Shown: positions 25,692-34,447, counted from the stretch's first letter. The stretch is 48,569 nt of DNA from JAQVEB01 sp028698105 (GCA_964293155.1 CAXYYA010000028.1:1-48569), one strand, 5' to 3'. Program-made: numbers and translations. The notes: generated by a model not told the origin, from the letters alone.

Positions 25692-26948
25692 TTATCTTGG
25701 AGATTGTTTTCCGCCTTCTCTTCTCATTCCGCCACCTTCTTTTTCAACCGGAGTGTTGGACAACTGGTTTTTACGATTCCGTTGTTCATCTTTCACGTTC
25801 TCTTTTATTCCGTCTTTGTGAACATCTTTGCCGAATTCTATTTCAGTGTTTTGATCCCTGAGCAATTGTCTTTGTTCGTTTGTAAGGGATTTAATGAACG
25901 CTTTCTGTCTTTCAGTTCTGCTCAACGTTTTGTCTTCCAGAATGTCGAGTTGCTTTTGGGTCAGTGAGTTTCTGAATCGGTTTTTAGCCGGTTCCGCATT
26001 ATTGTCTGCTGTTTCCCCCTGGCGATTTTGAAGATTCGTGCGTTCCTGATTTTCGGTTTGCAGTTTTGTCTCCGCTTCGTCTAGTAAGTTTTTAATTTCG
26101 TTTAAATGATTTTCCTTTAGCTCATTCGACAAATTCGGTTCTACTTTTAACGGGGTTGGCTCCTGCAACTGAATTTTCTCCTGACTCATCGTTCTCTGCC
26201 TTTCCGGTTCGGGTTTCATTTCGTCTTTTGGAATGACGGCAGGTTTTTCTTCCGTGATATTCATATCTTTTTCTTCTACGGCTACAGTTACTTCCGGAGT
26301 TACCTCAGTAGGATTGTTGTGATGCTGAGAAATAATTTCGAACTGTTTATCCGCCTTCAGCCTTGCTTTCTGACCGGTCGTTATCACAACTTCGTTTTTT
26401 TCGGCAAACTCCACAAGCATCACTTTTCCATGTTCGCAATTCACCTGGTATTCATTTTCGCGAGCCGTTACCAAAAATCGTGTTCCTAAAACCACCGTTT
26501 TGGCCTTTTCAGAAACAACTTCGAACCTACTTCCGCTTTCCACTTCAAAATAAGCTTCGCCGTTTAGCTTTGTTGTCCGGCTGAACTTCCACAGCAAAGG
26601 TTTGTAGCTCAGCGACGAATTGGCGTGCAACACCACCTTGGAATTGTCCGGCAAAAGAAAACTCTTTTCAGCTATCACGGTTTTCACATTCTTTGTATAT
26701 AATGTTGCTGTAACAGCAAATGAAACCAATAAAGCGATCGAGGCTACTGCCGCGTATTTCAACAGTTGGAAATACCGGACGGGCTGAACTTTCTTCCCGG
26801 TTGGGTTAGCATCCAGTTTTGCTTCCATTTCCATCCAAATATCCTCTTTGGACCTGATCCATTGAGGTCGGGTGTTGGAAATGATATCTTCTACTTCCTT
26901 CGAAAATACGATATTTTCTTTTTCGGAATATGTATGTTTAATAATCAT
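25692..26948 (-). CDS. FecR-like anti-sigma protein with a C-terminal LTxxQ extension
   Basis: 418 residues, against about 320-390 for common FecR proteins. The cytoplasmic N-terminus (1-60, with W33 and W44-type helices binding sigma) is followed by a transmembrane helix (about 67-89, YAAVASIALLVSFAVTATLY) and a FecR periplasmic domain (about 95-215: LPDNSKVVLHANSSLSY, LNGEAYFEV, VLGTRFLVTA, EHGKVMLVEF). Then a charged E/P-rich linker (about 225-320) and residues 325-370 with NSLTQKQLDILEDKTLSR ... SLTNEQRQLL, matching the KDQ protein. The tail is Gly/Arg-rich. It likely holds the sigma factor until a periplasmic signal arrives. Unlike classic FecR systems no TonB receptor follows. The start is 9 bp after the sigma stop codon. 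Confidence 0.85.
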   Translation of the reverse strand: MIIKHTYSEKENIVFSKEVEDIISNTRPQWIRSKEDIWMEMEAKLDANPTGKKVQPVRYFQLLKYAAVASIALLVSFAVTATLYTKNVKTVIAEKSFLLPDNSKVVLHANSSLSYKPLLWKFSRTTKLNGEAYFEVESGSRFEVVSEKAKTVVLGTRFLVTARENEYQVNCEHGKVMLVEFAEKNEVVITTGQKARLKADKQFEIISQHHNNPTEVTPEVTVAVEEKDMNITEEKPAVIPKDEMKPEPERQRTMSQEKIQLQEPTPLKVEPNLSNELKENHLNEIKNLLDEAETKLQTENQERTNLQNRQGETADNNAEPAKNRFRNSLTQKQLDILEDKTLSRTERQKAFIKSLTNEQRQLLRDQNTEIEFGKDVHKDGIKENVKDEQRNRKNQLSNTPVEKEGGGMRREGGKQSPR

Positions 26949-26957
26949 AGGGTTTGG

Positions 26958-27440
26958 TTATAATAATGATTTTTTCAAAAATTGTAATGCTGCACTCATT
27001 CGTTTTTCTACAGCTTTCACACTTAAGCCCAGACGTTCGGCAATTTCCCAGTATTTCAAGCCCTCAATCCTCGACATTAGAAATACGGCTCGTTGCTTTT
27101 CGTTCAAACTGTTAAGTGCGATTTTATACTTTTCAAGTAACTCTTTGTGACTCAATGTATCTTCTGTCGAAGGCTCGTTACCGTAATAACGGATCGAAGC
27201 TATATAGTTCATTTCCAATACATCACGTCTATATTTACTAACAAACATGTCACCGGCAATTTTATAGAGGAGACGTTTTGCTGTTGTTTTATCTACCTCG
27301 AATTGTTTCTCCCAAAGCCGCATAAAAACCTCCTGTGCTATGTCTGAAGCATCATCCGGCCCCGCACCTCTATAATACAGGTAACCCCGTACCGAATCGA
27401 AGTAGGTATCGAACAAATATTTAAAATCCTCTTTTGTCAA
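26958..27440 (-). CDS. ECF-family RNA polymerase sigma factor (FecI-like)
   Basis: 160 residues. Sigma-70 region 2 (FDSVRGYLYYRGAGPDDASDIAQEVFMRLWEK, about 15-46) and region 4 (LNEKQRAVFLMSRIEGLKYWEIAERLGLSVKAVEKRMSAAL, about 112-152) are both clear. The start codon is TTG at 27440: an in-frame stop lies a few codons upstream with no ATG between, so TTG (or ATT just before) must be used, which may keep expression low. It is preceded by the predicted autoregulatory promoter and followed at once by its FecR-like partner. Confidence 0.93.
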   Translation of the reverse strand: MTKEDFKYLFDTYFDSVRGYLYYRGAGPDDASDIAQEVFMRLWEKQFEVDKTTAKRLLYKIAGDMFVSKYRRDVLEMNYIASIRYYGNEPSTEDTLSHKELLEKYKIALNSLNEKQRAVFLMSRIEGLKYWEIAERLGLSVKAVEKRMSAALQFLKKSLL

Positions 27441-27468
27441 AATACAATGTACTTAACTTTGTTAGTAT

Positions 27469-27493
27469 CCGAATGAATAAGCAAATACCCTAC
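27469..27493 (-). promoter_or_regulatory. Predicted autoregulatory ECF promoter of the sigma gene
   Basis: Minus strand: GTAGGGTATT (27484-27493), 10 bp, TTCGG (27469-27473), identical in sequence and spacing to the site at 25606-25630. It ends 29 bp before the TTG start. The rest of the 27494-27708 gap has a partial inverted repeat (GGCATT/AATGCC) but no clear gene. Confidence 0.65.
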
Positions 27494-27708
27494 AATTTTT
27501 ATTATTATTCTTAATAAATTCCCGAAAATTATGAAAAATCAGGCATTTCAGGAAGATACCCATGAGTTTATTTCAACTTTTTTGACGATAAATAAACCGG
27601 CATTTTAAGTGGCACCGTGCTCAGCTATTTTTTCGCTGAATAAGGAATGGGCAATGCCGCAAGAAACGTTAGTGCCCGGTTTTATAATAAACAATATAAA
27701 TAAAGCGC

Positions 27709-28323
27709 TTATTTCACCAAATTCAAACCATCCTTTGCCGATTGATCCGTTGGCGAGATAATGAGAACCGTGTTGAAAAGCCGTTGCGCATCGTTCTTTT
27801 TCCCGAGGAAATATTTTGTCCAGGCGCTCATCAGCGTAGAGTAATAATCGAACGGATACATCTGTTGCACCAAATCGAAATATTTCTCGGCTTCCATAAA
27901 GTTTTTCCGATAATAATAAATGTTTCCCAGCGCGTAATTTACCCGCGAATTCACCTTGTCCAGCAAAAGAATTTTTTTGTAAACCGCTTCCAATTCATCG
28001 GTTTTTTTCTGCGCTTCCAGCGGATAGCACAGGCCGAGCAGCGCTTCAACCGCTTTAGGAGCTATGTCCACCGCTTTTTGGTAAAATTTCTTGCTGCTTT
28101 CGTAATCTTTGGAAAGATAATACAACCAACCCATTCTCAGAAATTTATGATAATCGAATCCATTCAGGCTGTTTAATTCGCTGATGGCTTTCTGGTAATC
28201 GCCTGACGACTCGTACTGATAACTGTTTGCAAAAACCTGCGAAGGATTCACCTGTGCCGATGCGGTAATTAAGCCCGCCGCCAGCAGAAAGGTGAGTACC
28301 GTTTTTTTAATTAAAAGTTCCAT
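27709..28323 (-). CDS. Secreted TPR protein, last gene of the ATP-grasp cluster
   Basis: 204 residues. Signal peptide (VLTFLLAAGLITASAQ). Helical repeats follow with TPR spacing: GDYQKAISELNSLNGF, LRMGWLYYLSKDYESSKKFYQKAVDIAPKA, ...VNYALGNIYYYRKNFMEAEKYFDLVQQMYP, and a final MSAWTKYFLGKKNDAQRLF. It would be a periplasmic scaffold protein. Its start overlaps the end of the preceding beta-barrel gene by 13 bp, so the two are translationally coupled and likely partner each other. Confidence 0.82.
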   Translation of the reverse strand: MELLIKKTVLTFLLAAGLITASAQVNPSQVFANSYQYESSGDYQKAISELNSLNGFDYHKFLRMGWLYYLSKDYESSKKFYQKAVDIAPKAVEALLGLCYPLEAQKKTDELEAVYKKILLLDKVNSRVNYALGNIYYYRKNFMEAEKYFDLVQQMYPFDYYSTLMSAWTKYFLGKKNDAQRLFNTVLIISPTDQSAKDGLNLVK

Positions 28324-29696
28324 TGTAACGCGAGATTTAAAAGATGATTATTATATTTGTATGTTGTGTAATTGGTTGACGAATAGGCGTATCCTTCCCT
28401 TTGTTGCCATTGATATCCGGCCGATAACATGGTTTTTTTGATAAAATAGGAGAGGGAAGCACCCGCAAGGGCTTTAACGGGATCGTACGTGTCGTAAACT
28501 AAAAATGAGTGCCCGGTAATGTAATTTTGATGATTCCCGATGCTGAACGCCCCATCCAGCCACAGCGATTTGGCTAATTTTACACCCAAATTTTGAGAAA
28601 AAACAACTTGTGTGCCTGTCCAGGCGTTTTGGTTGTAGATGGCTGCAAGAGCGGTTGTTCCGTAAAAATCGAGGTTTCCCAGCGGATAATAAGTGAGCGA
28701 TCCTTTTGCCTGATACTGATGTCCGCCGCCGAAATTGGAATAAGCCACGGCAATTTCGGGCAAGGTGTACGCAGAGCGTTTGTTAAGAAATGCCAGCATG
28801 GAGAAAGCCGAAATCGTGTTTCCGGTTGATGCGGTGTAATATATGGAAGGATAATAAAAACCGCCTCCGCCAGGGCCCCCGCCTCCTCCACCCGGGCCGT
28901 ATCCGCCGGCACGCGTTCCCATAGTGGCAGATGCAACAGCGGTCGTAGTGTACGGGATCGCTTTATCAATCTTTTCGATGTTGTAATACGCGCCGGCAAA
29001 TCCCCAGGTAACGTTATTATCCGAGAAAAAATCAAATCCGGCGATCAATTGATGTTGAGACAATCTCTCTTCTTTTACCAATCCCGTGCTGTTTGACCGC
29101 TGAAACTTGGTGTTATACAGTTGATATCCGAGTTTTAGCTTGGCCTTGTCGGAGAGTTTAAACCCAACGCCCAGCGTAGTGAATACCATATCCTGAAACT
29201 GGTTCAGCGAATCGTAGCCCATAAAATTTGAACGCAGATCGGGTTTGTTGTCGTTCGTAAGATAACCGCCTGAGAGCGCAATAAAATCCATCGCCGAAGG
29301 CGAATATCCGATAGCGGCCTGCGTGTGTGGCGCGAGCGATTTGGCAAGTATATCGGCATTGTTTTTCTGGCCGCTCAGCAGGTAGGCGTAATACAGGCTT
29401 TCCAACAGAGCCGGCTCGGTGGAAGTTTCTGCAAGCGTTTTTTTGTAAAATTCCGCCGCTTTGGCATAATTTTTCAGTTCATAATAAGCAATAGCGGTGC
29501 GGTAATTCAGATAATAAAAATCAATGTTTTGCGCCTGCGCCTGTTTGCTGGTCTCAATCAGATTTTTATAATCCTTTTGCAGGTATTGCTGATAGGTAAT
29601 GCTGTCAATGCGGGTTGCTTCCGGGCTTTGTTGCGCCTGTAGCGCAAACGTCCACATCATCATTACCGTTGCGAATGTTATACCCATTCGATACAT
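28311..29696 (-). CDS. TPR plus outer-membrane beta-barrel protein
   Basis: 461 residues. Signal peptide (ATVMMMWTFALQAQ, to about residue 22). Residues about 30-125 are TPR-like helices (YYLNYRTAIAYYELKNYAKAAEFYKKTL, YYAYLLSGQKNNADILAKSL). Residues about 135-461 are amphipathic beta strands ending in LALQWNF with a terminal Phe, the signature of a C-terminally recognised barrel. About residues 260-280 are a Gly-rich insert (GPGGGGGGPGGGG), probably an exposed loop. It overlaps genes on both sides (19 bp with the transporter/peptidase, 13 bp with the TPR protein). Role unknown; context suggests an envelope-spanning partner of the UT-M23 protein. Confidence 0.8.
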   Translation of the reverse strand: MYRMGITFATVMMMWTFALQAQQSPEATRIDSITYQQYLQKDYKNLIETSKQAQAQNIDFYYLNYRTAIAYYELKNYAKAAEFYKKTLAETSTEPALLESLYYAYLLSGQKNNADILAKSLAPHTQAAIGYSPSAMDFIALSGGYLTNDNKPDLRSNFMGYDSLNQFQDMVFTTLGVGFKLSDKAKLKLGYQLYNTKFQRSNSTGLVKEERLSQHQLIAGFDFFSDNNVTWGFAGAYYNIEKIDKAIPYTTTAVASATMGTRAGGYGPGGGGGGPGGGGFYYPSIYYTASTGNTISAFSMLAFLNKRSAYTLPEIAVAYSNFGGGHQYQAKGSLTYYPLGNLDFYGTTALAAIYNQNAWTGTQVVFSQNLGVKLAKSLWLDGAFSIGNHQNYITGHSFLVYDTYDPVKALAGASLSYFIKKTMLSAGYQWQQREGYAYSSTNYTTYKYNNHLLNLALQWNF

Positions 29697-31849
29697 AAGA
29701 CATGTTTTTTAGTGTTAATTTCCATTCTGTTTTTTATTACCGTGATAGTTGATTCTTTCACCGGCATTTTTATATTGAACGACTTAGCGTCTATAATGCT
29801 TTGATATACAATTTTTTCAGGATAAAAAATATGATCCGATTCCGTTAATTGCGAACGGTAATTTATGGTTGTGAAAATAACAAAAGGCGCCAAAAAATCC
29901 TGAAACCAACGCGTTCCGAAGGGGTGTTCCTTGGTAAGCGGTATTTTATCGGTAACGGAGATCTCTTTTTCGTTGGACAGCAATAATTTAAAGCAACTAC
30001 GGTAAAACAAATACAACGGCGATGATTTTCTTCCTTCAAAATCGGTAAAATAGAACATGGTGCCATCGTTTTCCACGTACGCCACGGCTTTCGATTTTTC
30101 GCAACGGATGTAGGTTTTGTTGTATTCGTCGGTAGCAATTGTCCAGGGATAATTTTCGTTGTCGTAGGTAACTTTCAGCAACCGGCCCGGTTTGCCTTCG
30201 AAAGCATCTTGCGCCAGCAACGAAGGAACTACGTTGAAGATCGTAGTATCCTGTTTCGGAACCTCGCCGATGTGCAAGAGCGGCTTACCGGCTGTTTTTT
30301 CAAAGAAATAACCCATGGGGTACGCATGTGTTGCCGACCCGATTTCGGGCGACAACTGCACCTGAAAATGAAGGTGCGGCTCCGGCGAACGTCCCGAATT
30401 GCCGCATGCGGCAAGTACGGTTCCTTTTGTTACATAATCGCCGGTTCGCACGTTAAAACTGTCTTTTTTAAGGTGGCTTAGCTGCGAGTATAACCCGTTC
30501 AAATGATTGATAATGATCGTATTTCCCCAATTCTTTTTCGTGTTTACATCATTTATTTCATTGTCTTCGGTAATGTTGCTGATCATGTACACATAACCGT
30601 CGGCCGGAGCCAACACCGGTTTGTTGTAACAGTAAAAATCTTCTTTCTGCGCACACCGGCCGAAACACGTTTTTCCTTCTTCGTCCGTGATCATAAAATC
30701 CAACGCTTTTCCCCATGCGCCCAGGTGGGTTATTGTACCGTTGTAGCCCTGCGTTACACGCCATTCTCCCAAAAAAGGCAATTGCATTTTAAACAGCATG
30801 TTTTGTGCGAAACGCTGCATGTAATTCACGTTTTTATATACCGTTTTCTCGGGATTATAATATTGAATATACGGAAAAATAAAGAACCGGCTAAAGCTGC
30901 GTTGTTTGAGAATGAACAGTACGAGAATGGATAAAAGACTGAATGATAATGTGTAAGAAGACAGCCCGGTATCCGATATCAAACTCTCCACGCTGGCATA
31001 AAACAGAAACAGGGCGGGCGTGAGGCCAATGACCAGTATGTAGCTGTAGATGTTGGGGATGATAAAGAAGCTTCCGATTGCCATTCCCCAGAAAATGTAG
31101 TTAACGCCAGCCAGATCCTGCGTGAGTTCTGCGATATCCACGCCAAGCAATTTACTGATGATAAATGCAAAGAAAAATCCAAAAAATGCTACCGTGGATT
31201 TGATGCGTGAGTGAAAAAGCAATGCAACGGCTATGATGATGCCGACTAACACGCTGTCGGTAAAGAAAATGGATGCCAATGTTTTAAAATAATAAAACAA
31301 CATGGGCGGCAAGTGCGCATTATCGAGTGAGTGGACGAAAGTGTACCACGGTACTTTCATTTGCCCGGCCAACACGATGGTGAAACGGTCGAACGGAATA
31401 ATGTACTCAATGTTCGTGAACGATTTTACCGAAAGATCAACGATGAACAACGTGAAAACAAACGGCAGAGTAAGCACGGGAATATCGTGCTTCGCAAAAA
31501 CCGATTCGAGCCATACCGTGAACATGAATACCAGAATAACCGATAAAACAAAAAGAATAATGAACGAGCCGTTCACGTAAAATTTGTAAACCAGACTCAA
31601 CCCGACAAAAACGGCGTTAAATCCGTACAATCCGCTCTTGATCCTTTTCTTCGAAAATCCGAGCCCGTGCGCGATGATGTTCGTCAGAACCACAGCCGAA
31701 AGTCCGCCCAATCCCAGCCGGATGTCCAGCATGCTAAGCACCAGCAAGATGATCGCTAACCACCTGCTTTGCGAGAAAAATATCATGGCATAGCTGTTCA
31801 GCGTGCCATCGAGATACATCAACGCGTATGATTTGAGACTTTGTTTCAT
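29678..31849 (-). CDS. Urea-transporter-like membrane domain fused to an M23 metallopeptidase
   Basis: 723 residues from the ATG at 31849; an in-frame TTG at 31870 is less likely. Residues 1-320 are a urea-transporter-like domain: about ten hydrophobic segments and two related motifs, GLYGFNAVFVGLSL (about 74-87) and GVNYIFWGMAIGSFF (about 248-262). Residues about 365-505 are an M23 (LytM/lysostaphin-type) domain with zinc-ligand positions H375...D384 (HLGAWGKALD), H459 (SQLSH) and HLH at 492-494 (PEPHLHFQV); all appear present. The remaining 220 residues are strand-rich and unassigned. M23 enzymes cut peptide cross-links in peptidoglycan. The fusion may couple release of a small compound from the wall to its uptake, or use the channel fold for another small amide (inference). 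Confidence 0.87.
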   Translation of the reverse strand: MKQSLKSYALMYLDGTLNSYAMIFFSQSRWLAIILLVLSMLDIRLGLGGLSAVVLTNIIAHGLGFSKKRIKSGLYGFNAVFVGLSLVYKFYVNGSFIILFVLSVILVFMFTVWLESVFAKHDIPVLTLPFVFTLFIVDLSVKSFTNIEYIIPFDRFTIVLAGQMKVPWYTFVHSLDNAHLPPMLFYYFKTLASIFFTDSVLVGIIIAVALLFHSRIKSTVAFFGFFFAFIISKLLGVDIAELTQDLAGVNYIFWGMAIGSFFIIPNIYSYILVIGLTPALFLFYASVESLISDTGLSSYTLSFSLLSILVLFILKQRSFSRFFIFPYIQYYNPEKTVYKNVNYMQRFAQNMLFKMQLPFLGEWRVTQGYNGTITHLGAWGKALDFMITDEEGKTCFGRCAQKEDFYCYNKPVLAPADGYVYMISNITEDNEINDVNTKKNWGNTIIINHLNGLYSQLSHLKKDSFNVRTGDYVTKGTVLAACGNSGRSPEPHLHFQVQLSPEIGSATHAYPMGYFFEKTAGKPLLHIGEVPKQDTTIFNVVPSLLAQDAFEGKPGRLLKVTYDNENYPWTIATDEYNKTYIRCEKSKAVAYVENDGTMFYFTDFEGRKSSPLYLFYRSCFKLLLSNEKEISVTDKIPLTKEHPFGTRWFQDFLAPFVIFTTINYRSQLTESDHIFYPEKIVYQSIIDAKSFNIKMPVKESTITVIKNRMEINTKKHVLCIEWV

Positions 31850-31949
31850 TTGTTTATGATTTCGGGACAAAAAACAAAGACATACGGAACAAGACTTTGC
31901 GTTGCATTATTCAACACCGGCCTGATGACGGTAAATTGCGTTGCTATTT

Positions 31950-33305
31950 TCAAAGTTTAAACCCTTTCAGATGTTCCGGTGTAACCTCCTGTTGTACAAT
32001 GGATTCCACGGTTTCGCTTTTGCGAATAAGATGCACTTTCCCCGTGGTATCAATCATGACCACATTGGGACGTAGCGTAATGAATTGCATCCATTGTGTC
32101 ATGTTGTAAGCGCCCACTTCGTGCACCACCACGCGGTCGTCCTTTTTTAACAGCGGTAAGCTAACGCTTTCGCGCAGGCAGTCAATGTTCATGCAAAGCG
32201 GCCCGTACAGCGCCATTTCTTCGGCATGCTGTGTGAAATCCTGCGCTGGCGATACTTTGTGATTGTACCAAAACGATGTGAACATGATATTTACCCCGAT
32301 ATCGAGCACGGTAGCCCGACGGCCGTTGGCCAGGCGTTTGGTTGCAAGCACGGAACCGAGCAGATAACCCGCTTCGTCAATCAATGCGCGTCCGGTTTCG
32401 AGGATCAGCAAGGGCAATTCATCGGGTTTAAAGCCGAATTGCAAAATGGTTCCGGTGATGGCTTCGGCATAATCGTCGAACGTAGGAATAACATCAGCAC
32501 CTTGCAGATACGAACCTTTGAGTGTGTTGGACGAACAGAATCCGCCACCCATATCAATGTATTTTATCTTTACGCCGGTTTTGTTTGCCGTATTTTGCGC
32601 CAGTTCGCACAGTTTGCGCGCCGCAACGGCATAAGCGTTGGCGGTGAGCATGTAGGTGCCGATGTGGGTGTGTAATCCTTCCAACTGAAGGTTTGGCTGC
32701 GTAATGATCTTCATGATCGCATTCCACGCCTGCCCGCTTTCGTAGTTGAAGCCGAACCTGTCCCACTGCGGATAAACGCCGGTGTCCATATTTACGCGAA
32801 TGGCAACACGCGCTTTTTGTGAAGTTCCTTCCAAAATCTCGATAAGCGAATAGAGCTCGTCGAAATGATCAATGTGGATGAGCGAACGGTTTTCCACGGC
32901 TATTTTCAGGTCATCGGCCGATTTATCAGGGCCGTTGAAAATGATCAGATTGCCCGGAACGCCGTTGCGAAGGGCTTTTTGGTATTCAAAACCCGATACG
33001 ACTTCCGCCCAGCTTCCTTCCTGATGGAAAACGTTGCAAACGGCATCCAGATAGTTGGTTTTGTAGCTCCAGGCGAATTGCACTTTCGGATAGCGCATTT
33101 TAAAGGCTTTTTGTGCTTTTTGATAGGTTTGGCGGATGGTTTTTTCGCTGATTACGAAGAGCGGCGAGCCGTATTCATCCATTAACCCGGCAACTGCCAC
33201 GCCATCAATTTGTTTCACAGGTATGTATTCGGTTCTGCTGCCGAATTTATTCATCAGGTTTGTGTTCAGTTTCTGAATCACAGGACGTTCGTAGGTTGGT
33301 TTCAT
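31950..33305 (-). CDS. PLP-dependent group IV decarboxylase (diaminopimelate/ornithine decarboxylase-like)
   Basis: 451 residues. Alanine-racemase-like barrel with the PLP lysine K82 in FAWSYKTNYL, HTHIG (212-216), DMGGGF (251-256) and phosphate-binding ETGRALIDEAG (303-313); then the C-terminal sheet domain with GPLCMNIDCL (Cys371, Asp375) and HEVGAYNMTQW (Tyr400). The catalytic Cys and Asp and the PLP Tyr are kept, but the usual lysA CESxD reads CMNID, so the substrate is probably not meso-diaminopimelate. Such enzymes decarboxylate D- or L-centred diamino acids or carboxypolyamines. In this cluster it would decarboxylate an amino acid before or after ligation by the ATP-grasp enzyme (inference). 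The 86-bp gap upstream has a hairpin. Confidence 0.88.
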   Translation of the reverse strand: MKPTYERPVIQKLNTNLMNKFGSRTEYIPVKQIDGVAVAGLMDEYGSPLFVISEKTIRQTYQKAQKAFKMRYPKVQFAWSYKTNYLDAVCNVFHQEGSWAEVVSGFEYQKALRNGVPGNLIIFNGPDKSADDLKIAVENRSLIHIDHFDELYSLIEILEGTSQKARVAIRVNMDTGVYPQWDRFGFNYESGQAWNAIMKIITQPNLQLEGLHTHIGTYMLTANAYAVAARKLCELAQNTANKTGVKIKYIDMGGGFCSSNTLKGSYLQGADVIPTFDDYAEAITGTILQFGFKPDELPLLILETGRALIDEAGYLLGSVLATKRLANGRRATVLDIGVNIMFTSFWYNHKVSPAQDFTQHAEEMALYGPLCMNIDCLRESVSLPLLKKDDRVVVHEVGAYNMTQWMQFITLRPNVVMIDTTGKVHLIRKSETVESIVQQEVTPEHLKGFKL

Positions 33306-33348
33306 ATTGCCTTTGACCCCTGTAGTGGGATTTATTTAGTTATTATGA

Positions 33349-33378
33349 GCGTCCGACGGCTTGAAGTCCGTCTGACGC
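33349..33378. repeat. Palindrome between the ATP-grasp and decarboxylase genes
   Basis: GCGTCCGACGG pairs with CCGTCTGACGC (11 bp, one mismatch) around CTTGAAGT. There is no T run on the minus strand, so it looks like an mRNA-stabilising hairpin or a dispersed repeat rather than a terminator. Confidence 0.55.
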
Positions 33379-33391
33379 ATATTTCAGACGG

Positions 33392-34447
33392 TTATCGAGC
33401 ATATTCCCCTGTTGTGGAAATCTGCTGAAATTCCGATATATCCACGATCATATCGTACGCGTAGCGGATAAATATTTTGCCGCTTTCGTACTCCGTGAAT
33501 GGTAGTACATCCTCGCTCAACGCCATTTTCACCAAAGCTTCGGCGTGATTTTGGCCGCAGCCGATAGCAAGGTACATCCAGGCGGGAAAACGGGGATTCA
33601 TTTCCAGCAGATAATATTCGTCTTTTTTTGTTTTGATAAACTCCAGTTCGCAACCGCCTTTCCATCGGCTGTTCTCAATTACGCGACGAGAAATCTCCAT
33701 GAGTTTATCGTCTTCCAACGAAACGCCCGACCATGCTTTTCCCTTGTCCGTGATGTACAATTTTCGCATCGGCACCGCGCCGATGCATCGGCCTTTTCCG
33801 TCGCCGATGGCGGTAACGTTTACTTCCGTTCCGGTTACAAACTCCTGGACGATAATGGGATATCCCCATTTGGCGACGATTTTGTAAAAATAAGAGCTGG
33901 CCTGCTCGTAGTTCGAAGCAATGTAGGCATCGTAGTATCGCCCTTTGATCACCATGGGATAATCGAGGTCATCTTCCAGTTTTTTAATTTCCGAAACCTG
34001 ATTAATGATATGGCTTTCCGGTACTTTTATATCGTATTTTTCGCCGAATTTATTCAGTTCCGATTTGTGGCGCTCTTCAAATTGCTCATGCGATGGCAGG
34101 AAAGTGGCTATCCCAAGCTCCGATTTTAATTCGTGTTGAATTTTGATGAAATTGTGCAATTCGGCATCAAAATTCGGGATGAGCACGTCAATTTTTTCCT
34201 GGCTCACGATGTATTGCAGCCGCTCTTTGAGCATGGCTGAGCCCGCGGTGGGCAAAGGCAGCTGATAGACTTTGTCCACCAATTCGTGCATATAAATTCC
34301 CGGTTCCAGCGTTTCGTACGATAAGCCGACAATGCGCACATCGAACGCCGAACTGTCTTTCAATGCACGAATAACGGGAATTCCCGGCCCGGGGCTGTCA
34401 ATGTTGTTGAGCCCAGTGACCGCTACGGTAATTTTTCGCTTATTCAT
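33392..34447 (-). CDS. ATP-grasp carboxylate-amine ligase-like enzyme
   Basis: 351 residues. An N-terminal Rossmann-like domain (ITVAVTGLNNIDSPGPGIPVIRAL) is followed by the ATP-grasp fold: PMVIKGRYYDAY (nucleotide-binding Lys168), VQEFVTGTEVNVTAIG (about 200-214), CELEF (266-270) and LLEMNPRFPAW (Mg ligands E282 and N284, R286). It resembles the carbamoyl-phosphate-synthase-like ATP-grasp group. These enzymes activate a carboxylate as acyl-phosphate and join it to an amine or thiol. The start overlaps the PqqD-like stop by 8 bp (translational coupling), so both probably work on the same substrate. Substrate unknown. Confidence 0.87.
   Translation of the reverse strand: MNKRKITVAVTGLNNIDSPGPGIPVIRALKDSSAFDVRIVGLSYETLEPGIYMHELVDKVYQLPLPTAGSAMLKERLQYIVSQEKIDVLIPNFDAELHNFIKIQHELKSELGIATFLPSHEQFEERHKSELNKFGEKYDIKVPESHIINQVSEIKKLEDDLDYPMVIKGRYYDAYIASNYEQASSYFYKIVAKWGYPIIVQEFVTGTEVNVTAIGDGKGRCIGAVPMRKLYITDKGKAWSGVSLEDDKLMEISRRVIENSRWKGGCELEFIKTKKDEYYLLEMNPRFPAWMYLAIGCGQNHAEALVKMALSEDVLPFTEYESGKIFIRYAYDMIVDISEFQQISTTGEYAR

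Noticed and set aside
33306..33391. Terminator splitting the ATP-grasp cluster
   Set aside because: The hairpin at 33349-33378 has no T run on the transcribed strand, so it does not argue against co-transcription.
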